This document shows positions 58,792-64,000 of a stretch of 64,000 bases of DNA, in pieces. The translations under genes and the position numbers were made by a program. The stretch is taken from positions 56,544,212-56,608,211 of the forward strand of contig CM069870.1 of NCBI GenBank assembly GCA_036172665.1, in the 5' to 3' direction. The stretch's first letter is position 1; every line of letters begins with the position of its first letter. Source of the DNA: Prosopocoilus inquinatus (Eukaryota > Arthropoda > Insecta > Coleoptera > Lucanidae). The notes under the pieces were generated by a model. The model did not search any database. It was not told the origin of the DNA and was given only the letters and a program-made list of their open reading frames with translations.

Positions 58792-59136
58792 TGTTACGTT
58801 TCGAAATTAATTTATTTAATCGAATAAAACACTCGGTAACAAACTTAACCGTAATTTAATAATGATTACCATCTAATTTATTTGCAACAATTTATTTTAT
58901 ACACTAAATCTAACTTCGACGATCGCTAATTAGAATTCGACTGACTCCTGAGTCAACTCCGGCCGATTTTATATTCTACGCTGCCTTCTCGTTTGTTCCA
59001 TCTTAGTATATGCTAGAAAAGTCGAGTTTGTTCGGTATAGACAGCCTGACGGCGCGGCGGCGTGGCGTGTCGCACAATAACGAATCGACTTCTTGACGCC
59101 TTCAGTGTGACGTAGTGAGCTGGGTGGCGCGCCACA
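58792..59136. mobile_element. Solo LTR, 345 bp
   Basis: The segment starts TGTTACGTTTCG and ends GTGGCGCGCCACA, so it has the TG...CA termini of an LTR. It is flanked on both sides by GTAT (58788-58791 and 59137-59140), a 4-bp duplication typical of Ty3/gypsy elements. No internal region or second LTR follows, and no primer-binding site is seen beside it, so it is best read as a solo LTR left by recombination. The orientation is not clear. Composition is AT-rich in the first part and GC-rich near the end. Confidence 0.6.
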
Positions 59137-59140
59137 GTAT

Positions 59141-59790
59141 TGTCGCCCCTACCTAAAATCATCGCGTCCACGCAACATTAGCCTACACGGACGAATTCCA
59201 CCTAAAACCGTTCAAAATTTTTTTGAGCGGGAAGGGACCCGCGGATTGATTGTAGTACGTGATCAGAGAAGGCTTAGTCCCTTTTTCTTGTGTCGTCAAC
59301 ATTTTTAGTATCATATTTACCGGATTGTGTCTACTACTTTCCTTCTTTTGCTTCTGCAATTTTATTTATACATGTTGTTTTATTTCTTAACTCCTTCAGA
59401 GCGTAAACGAAATTTTGTGCTACTTCTGTTGTTGCGCCTCATGCACAACGTTTGTTTCGGAGTTGATATTTATATATGTTTTTGTTTGATGTCGGGTTGT
59501 GTGAGCCAATACGGAAGTACTCACGTCGAAGCAATTTTTGCCTTCGATTTGGACTCTGTAACCTTTAAATTTTCTAATAAAATTACATTCGACCACCGCA
59601 TTAGGGGGCTTGATCTCATATCGAGCTCTGTTTTGAAGATTGCCTTAATAAATGATCTGTTTTTGGGCCGATCTAGAATTTATTTATTAAATTACGCCAC
59701 TGTTTGAACACATCCATGGGGAGGGGTTTTCAAAAAAAAGAGTGCAGCTTATTTCCCTTTTGGGGTCCCCTTTTCCTCGTGCTGACCTTA
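59141..59790 (+). other. Unclassified segment before dispersed repeat copy B
   Basis: Contains a 126-residue plus-strand ORF (59327-59707) with hydrophobic text at its start but no recognisable family. It may belong to the same unidentified element as the repeat that follows. Confidence 0.25.
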
Positions 59791-59794
59791 TCGT

Positions 59795-60075
59795 TCAATA
59801 TTTGGAGATATAACAACGAAGAGGCGAGTTCTGGGGAGTTGTGCTGTGTATCTTCGGTACTATTGGGTTGCGTAGCAACCGCTGGGTCGCACCCGTTTCC
59901 GTAACATCTTTAGAATTTTCCCCCGCCACTGAGTGGGCATCGTTGCACAACTTCAGTCTACGACTTAGTCTTTCAGGGGACGACCGACTTGAATTTTGTG
60001 ATACGGTAGGTTACAGATTGGCGCAGGCCCTTTCTTAGTTTCTGGTTTAGGTCGAAACGCGCTAAGCGCTCCTCT
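59795..60075 (+). repeat. Dispersed repeat, copy B (partner at 9.93-10.24 kb)
   Basis: Matches copy A in order: GAGTTCTG, CGCTGGGTCGCACCC, GTAACATCTT, GTGGGCA, GGCGCAG, and the terminal AAACGCGCTAAGCGCTC (60055-60071). The sequence is diverged, with indels. The class is unknown. Confidence 0.55.
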
Positions 60076-62132
60076 TGTCATGACAAAAATGAGACAAGCG
60101 TCGCAGGCTTCGATTGACCTAATAATAACTCAGTTTTAATAACTAATGCATTTAAATCCACAATCGTTATTTAGAAAATAATCGGGTACGAATTTTCTGC
60201 GTCAGGCCGCGTACTGCCAACTACGGTCTCACTCTGCGAGAGCGTCTATGACGTCATTCCAAAATAAATTTCAAAGCACTGACGTACAATGCGATGTTGG
60301 TACGGTACATTCGTTATTTGTATGCTCGTAACAATGATCTTTTGTTTGATGCCCAAATACTTGTTTGGTAACTTGAAAGTAGATCGGATACGTAAGCCTC
60401 ACCATTATCAGTCGGCGAAGGAATGGCCAGCAACAAACGCAGGCAGTCAAGACAAAAAAATAGGCGACGATAAAAGCTTGAGAGGACGATAAACGCTTGA
60501 TAGAAACTGAAAGAACGAGATATTAGCGATGACTGAATTTAGCATATTGCACACTTGCACCTCACCTGTGTATAACTTCCACAGGCTCTTTACTAATGCA
60601 CAAAATGCACTGGCGCCACAGAAAACACACCTGCACTCTTTGACTGAAGCTCAAGCAATACCAAGAGTCTCAAAATGAGTGAGCGCGAAAACGAGGATAC
60701 CGCGTGCGAAATCAGCCAATAGTAAATTAGGAAAATATTCTCAGAAGGAACACGCCTGGCTGCGAGTTAAGAACGTGCGGTCCCTGGAGTAAAAAAGTAA
60801 TAGATGGTGTCGATTTCACAGAATAGAGTACGTGTCTCAAAATAATCCATTACTGCATATAATTAATTAATCACTAGGCAACGTGGCACTAACAAAAGAT
60901 TATAACAGATTTAATTTTTCTTTTTATTTAAGAAGCCTTGGTGTCTTAATGCATATATCGTGTTAACTTGAAAAGCGTAGGCGCACGCGAACAGTATAAA
61001 AACTAGCGAGTGTGTCTATTATTTACGAGCACGGCCTCTGAGATATTACAAATTCTGTAAGTTATAAAACGGCGAAATTTATGTGATAGGGGCACGTAAA
61101 GCCTTTTTTTATTTAGTTTCACCGCGGAAAAAAACGCAAAACGTGTGAAGCCTGAAACTAAATCGGCTCACAAATTTTTACGACCGAAGTTTATGAAGTC
61201 TATGATATGGTCCAGATAGTATTACAGAACATTAAATGAAAAATTATTGTGTGTAGGTATATTGCGTTACTGTTTTGTTTGCAAATAAGTTTCACATTGA
61301 TTTTCTTTTCCATTATAGGAATTTCAGGAACTTAGAAGCAAATGCAACATACTTTCTTTCTTGGATTTGCGAAACATAACCCCGTTTGAGTTATCCCTCA
61401 CCTCATTTGCGGACCCCATCATAAAAGAAAATAATTTTAAAAAAAATGTAGTAGGTGAACCAGTAATACCTTTTATTTTAAATATACATTGAAAATCGTG
61501 ATATTATAATCAGATTGAAAAATAGTAAGAGCGTAGAATGTGTTCGAAATAAACTTGCAAACTTAATCCCAAGTACAGGGTGTTGCGCAACTTCATACAA
61601 AAAAAAACAACTGATGAAAATACCGATGAAAAATAAACCATTTTTGACTAGTAGAACTTTAATAAGTTTTAGGGGTATAGTCATATGTTTAAAAGTAAAT
61701 TGTAGAAACTGAAAACTGAAAATATCGTTGGATGTCGAATGAAAATACTTTTAAAATGATATGCTACTCAAACCACCTTGCCATTGAAAATGTCGGGGTT
61801 CAGAGTACGCACAACACCAACTGCTGAAACATTTTAATTTAATTTTATCTCTGAACTGGGTACTTTTACTTCTTGCTTTGATTTCTATTTTCTTCGAATT
61901 TCCTGCTTTATCTCGTTTCAAAGTTTATACCAAAGAGAAATGACTTTTAAAAAGAGATAAACGGTTGGATGTAGAAATAAAATCCTCTAAAATCCACTCA
62001 TGTCAACCTGCCATTTCAAATTTGAAACTCATAGTGCGCACAGCGCCATCCAGCGGATGTTCTAAATATATTACATCTTAAGAATTAGTATCTTAATTTG
62101 TCTTTGACGGTACCTTGTATCTTATTTAGATT
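60076..62132. other. Noncoding DNA with a diverged direct repeat
   Basis: No gene. A CAGGGTGTTGCGCAAC element-end-like sequence is at 61577. Segments at about 61727-61820 and 61965-62060 share GTTGGATGT, CTTGCCATT/CCTGCCATT and AGTGCGCACA-like blocks, so they are old direct repeats. Confidence 0.4.
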
Positions 62133-62892
62133 CAAATTAACAGAGGGGAAGGGACTTTAAAGTAACACTGTGTAAGAAGAATCTAAGAATCAATACAAAA
62201 TGAAACAATGAAGATTGCATGTACAGTGGCGGAAACATAAAGCGGGACAAGTCTTATAACGAAATTTCCGATTATTTTGATAGTGTGAAATTTCCTTGGT
62301 GACGGTCGTGACCCTTCTAATTAATTAATTACCGTCAGTAAACGTCAGAAATAACTTGTCAAATTGAGTTCTTAAGAATCTTATCGTCTTTCTAAGGGAA
62401 ATGTAAGTGAAAATTTTCGACCAGTGAATCAAATGGAATTAGTGAAGCCTTTGGAAGAACTATGTGACATTTTGGATGTGTATATTAGAAATCTTAATTC
62501 AATCTCCGGACATTTACATTCAATAATTCAATAGAAATGCTGTATGACTGTTATTTTGTTTCATCTTATTTCTCATGGCAACAATTGTAAGTATAATAAA
62601 AACTAACTATTACTCTAGTACGATTTATTTGTATGAGGTATTTGTTCGTTATAATTTTTAATTATAAACGGAATGATTAATCATTTTACTTAATGGTTGA
62701 AGGTTGATAAATTACCATAGTTACCGAAATTTAGAAGTAAGGTTTAAACTAACGAAAGTTTACTGTCCCGCTTTCTGTTTTCCCAACTGTACAGTTTTGA
62801 GATGTCCGGTTGTGAATATTTACTTGTTTCATTTTATCCAAATTCTTCTTATACAGTGTTAGTCTGAAGTCCCTTCCCCCCTGTTAATTTGG
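62133..62892. mobile_element. Inverted-repeat DNA element, about 760 bp, with nested TIR
   Basis: Outer arms: CAAATTAACAGAGGGGAAGG on the left and, from the right, CCAAATTAACAGGGGGGAAG. They continue through AACACTGT.TAAGAAGAAT. Inner arms: GTACAGTGGCGGAAACATAA (62221) against TGTACAGTTGGGAAAACAGA from the right, both followed by AAGCGGGACA. The total arm length is about 115-125 bp. The centre has no transposase. It is a non-autonomous element, or a smaller element within a larger one. Confidence 0.7.
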
Positions 62893-63470
62893 AAGCACTG
62901 AAGATGCAAGGTACAGCAAAGACAAAATCTATGTACCTTGATTTTGTAATAATTTTGAAATATAATTACTTTAGAATGTCTGCTCTTGCTAAGAATATCA
63001 ATCTTTTAAACGATTTGTGGTTTGGATTTGTGGCACATTTTAAAGAAATTTCAATTCTACATTCATCTATTTGTCAGTCTTAACAGTCTTAATTTATTTT
63101 TGAGTTACCTACAGAACTTGTGCTTGTTTAAAGTCGTTTCTCTTTCATATTAACTATGAAACAAAACAAAACAGGAAATTCGAATAAAAACTAAATCAAA
63201 GCAAATACAAGTACTAAGTTCACAGATAAAATTAAGTTAAAACGTTAATTATCTAGCGCTGTGCATACTACTAACTTCAAAATGTTAAATGAAAAGGTAG
63301 TTTGAGTGAATTTTAATCCAATGACATTATTAGCTTTCAGATTTTGTGGTGGTTCCTTGTATTATTTTTTTCCTTTGTTTTTATATCCTCCATTTTTTTG
63401 TATGAAGTTGAGAAACAATCTGCATAACCAAGATTATCAACACGACGTTTAAATTTGGAATATATGCAAA
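62893..63470. other. Noncoding DNA
   Basis: No supported feature. The short ORF at 62889-63083 has no motif. Confidence 0.45.
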
Positions 63471-63479
63471 CGTTTTAGG

Positions 63480-64000
63480 TCTGACATGTGTCATGCCAAT
63501 ATACAAGAAAAGTATTTCCGAAGAATGCGGCAGTTGTCGGCTCATTTCACTGGCTCCAGAAATATCCGAAATTATTGAAACTGCCATAAAAAATCAAATA
63601 TATTACTTTTTTTTAATCACAATTGAATCACAAAATTTAATCAGCGTAAATTAGTATGGTTTCCGCAAAAATTGTTTTACTATTACCGCGACAAATTCTC
63701 TTGTTGACTACATTATCCATCGATTAGTTTGAAAATAGAGAGTACGCATTTTCTGTGTTTTTTTGACCCTAACGAACACAAAAACATTTATAAATGCAAC
63801 TATGCAAATATATGAATGGTTTTTGAACAACAGACTTTGTTTAAATACTAGCAAAACGCAATTTATGCAATACTTCCTATGAAATATTAATAATATAACA
63901 GGCAATTTTAGCAAGGAAAAATACATAAAATAATTTGGCATTTATTGATATCAGTCTTTACAATCGCATAAACATATGGATTATGTAGATAAGAAACTGA
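63480..64000 (+). pseudogene. Non-LTR reverse transcriptase remnant, runs off the window
   Basis: One frame gives KSISEECGSCRLISLAPEIS and EIIETAIKNQIYYFF, matching the xxNYRPISLxPxISKxxExxIxxQL block before the RT palm. It then gives YGFRKNCFTITATNSLVDYI. After about 63730 the text jumps to QIYEWFLNNRLCLNTSKTQF and then FGIY, YQSLQSHKHMDYVDKKL, which belong to the thumb region. About 100 residues holding motifs A to C (including the catalytic aspartates) are absent, so there is an internal deletion. In-frame stops are present as well. It is a different family from the 12-kb and 54-kb copies. Confidence 0.7.

Noticed and set aside
59327..59707. 126-residue plus-strand ORF
   Set aside because: No recognisable domain; a hydrophobic start alone is not enough in T-rich DNA.
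60040..60075. GTCGAAACGCGCTAAGCGC as a hammerhead 3' half
   Set aside because: No CTGANGA core upstream in either copy, and the helix III pairing next to GAAA fails.
62889..62930. CTGAAGATG at about 62900 as a further hammerhead
   Set aside because: No GAAAC block or pairing helix II follows.
1..64000. tRNA, rRNA, riboswitch, bacterial promoter or operon features
   Set aside because: None were found, and composition and elements indicate eukaryotic nuclear DNA. I could not run a tRNA or covariance scan, so short RNA genes may have been missed.

Overview
This 64 kb window looks like eukaryotic nuclear DNA from an arthropod, probably an insect; a beetle is plausible but cannot be proven from sequence alone. 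It is AT-rich, has no operons, no gene-dense stretch and no long intact ORFs. Every recognisable protein fragment belongs to a transposable element: non-LTR retrotransposons, Penelope-like elements (PLEs), Ty3/gypsy, hAT and mariner. I found no host protein-coding exon, rRNA, tRNA or CRISPR array that I can defend. The window reads as intergenic or intronic DNA that has collected nested, mostly decayed mobile elements.

Layout. 1-12 kb: mostly featureless AT-rich DNA, with an old PLE remnant at 2.39-3.45 kb (GIY-YIG tail, tandem repeats, one good and one decayed hammerhead ribozyme) and small MITEs. 12.0-14.2 kb: a minus-strand non-LTR reverse transcriptase and the start of an HTH transposase. 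14-22 kb: no genes; one TA-flanked MITE at 20.2 kb. 22.1-26.1 kb: a full-length but dead hAT element with matching terminal inverted repeats and an 8-bp target duplication (7/8). It has itself been hit by two MITEs and by a 661-bp noncoding hammerhead-ribozyme foldback element flanked by a perfect 12-bp duplication. 26-41 kb: unique-looking DNA plus a mariner remnant (32.7-33.4 kb), an HTH transposon fragment between direct repeats (34.9-36.2 kb), and a PLE 5' fragment with tandem repeats (39-40 kb). 41.2-42.5 kb: a head-to-head palindromic PLE insertion with two GIY-YIG ORFs, two hammerhead ribozymes and a 14-bp target duplication, sitting inside an older non-LTR reverse transcriptase. 45.2-47.6 kb: a decayed gypsy reverse transcriptase, then a 1.5-kb element with very long terminal inverted repeats. 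50-64 kb: direct repeats, further non-LTR fragments (52.3, 54.3-55.4, 63.5-64 kb), a foldback, a solo LTR with a 4-bp duplication (58.8 kb), a repeat shared with 10 kb, and a long-TIR element at 62.1-62.9 kb.

The most interesting signal is the set of self-cleaving ribozyme motifs (CTGAAGA, helix II, GAAA, short helix III) in three unrelated-looking elements. Two of these (22.7-23.4 kb and 41.2-42.5 kb) share one architecture: two 5'-truncated copies joined head to head, both pointing outward, bounded by 12-14 bp target duplications. The first carries no protein at all and resembles a retrozyme-type non-autonomous retroelement. A reasonable inference is that PLE-type machinery mobilised both.
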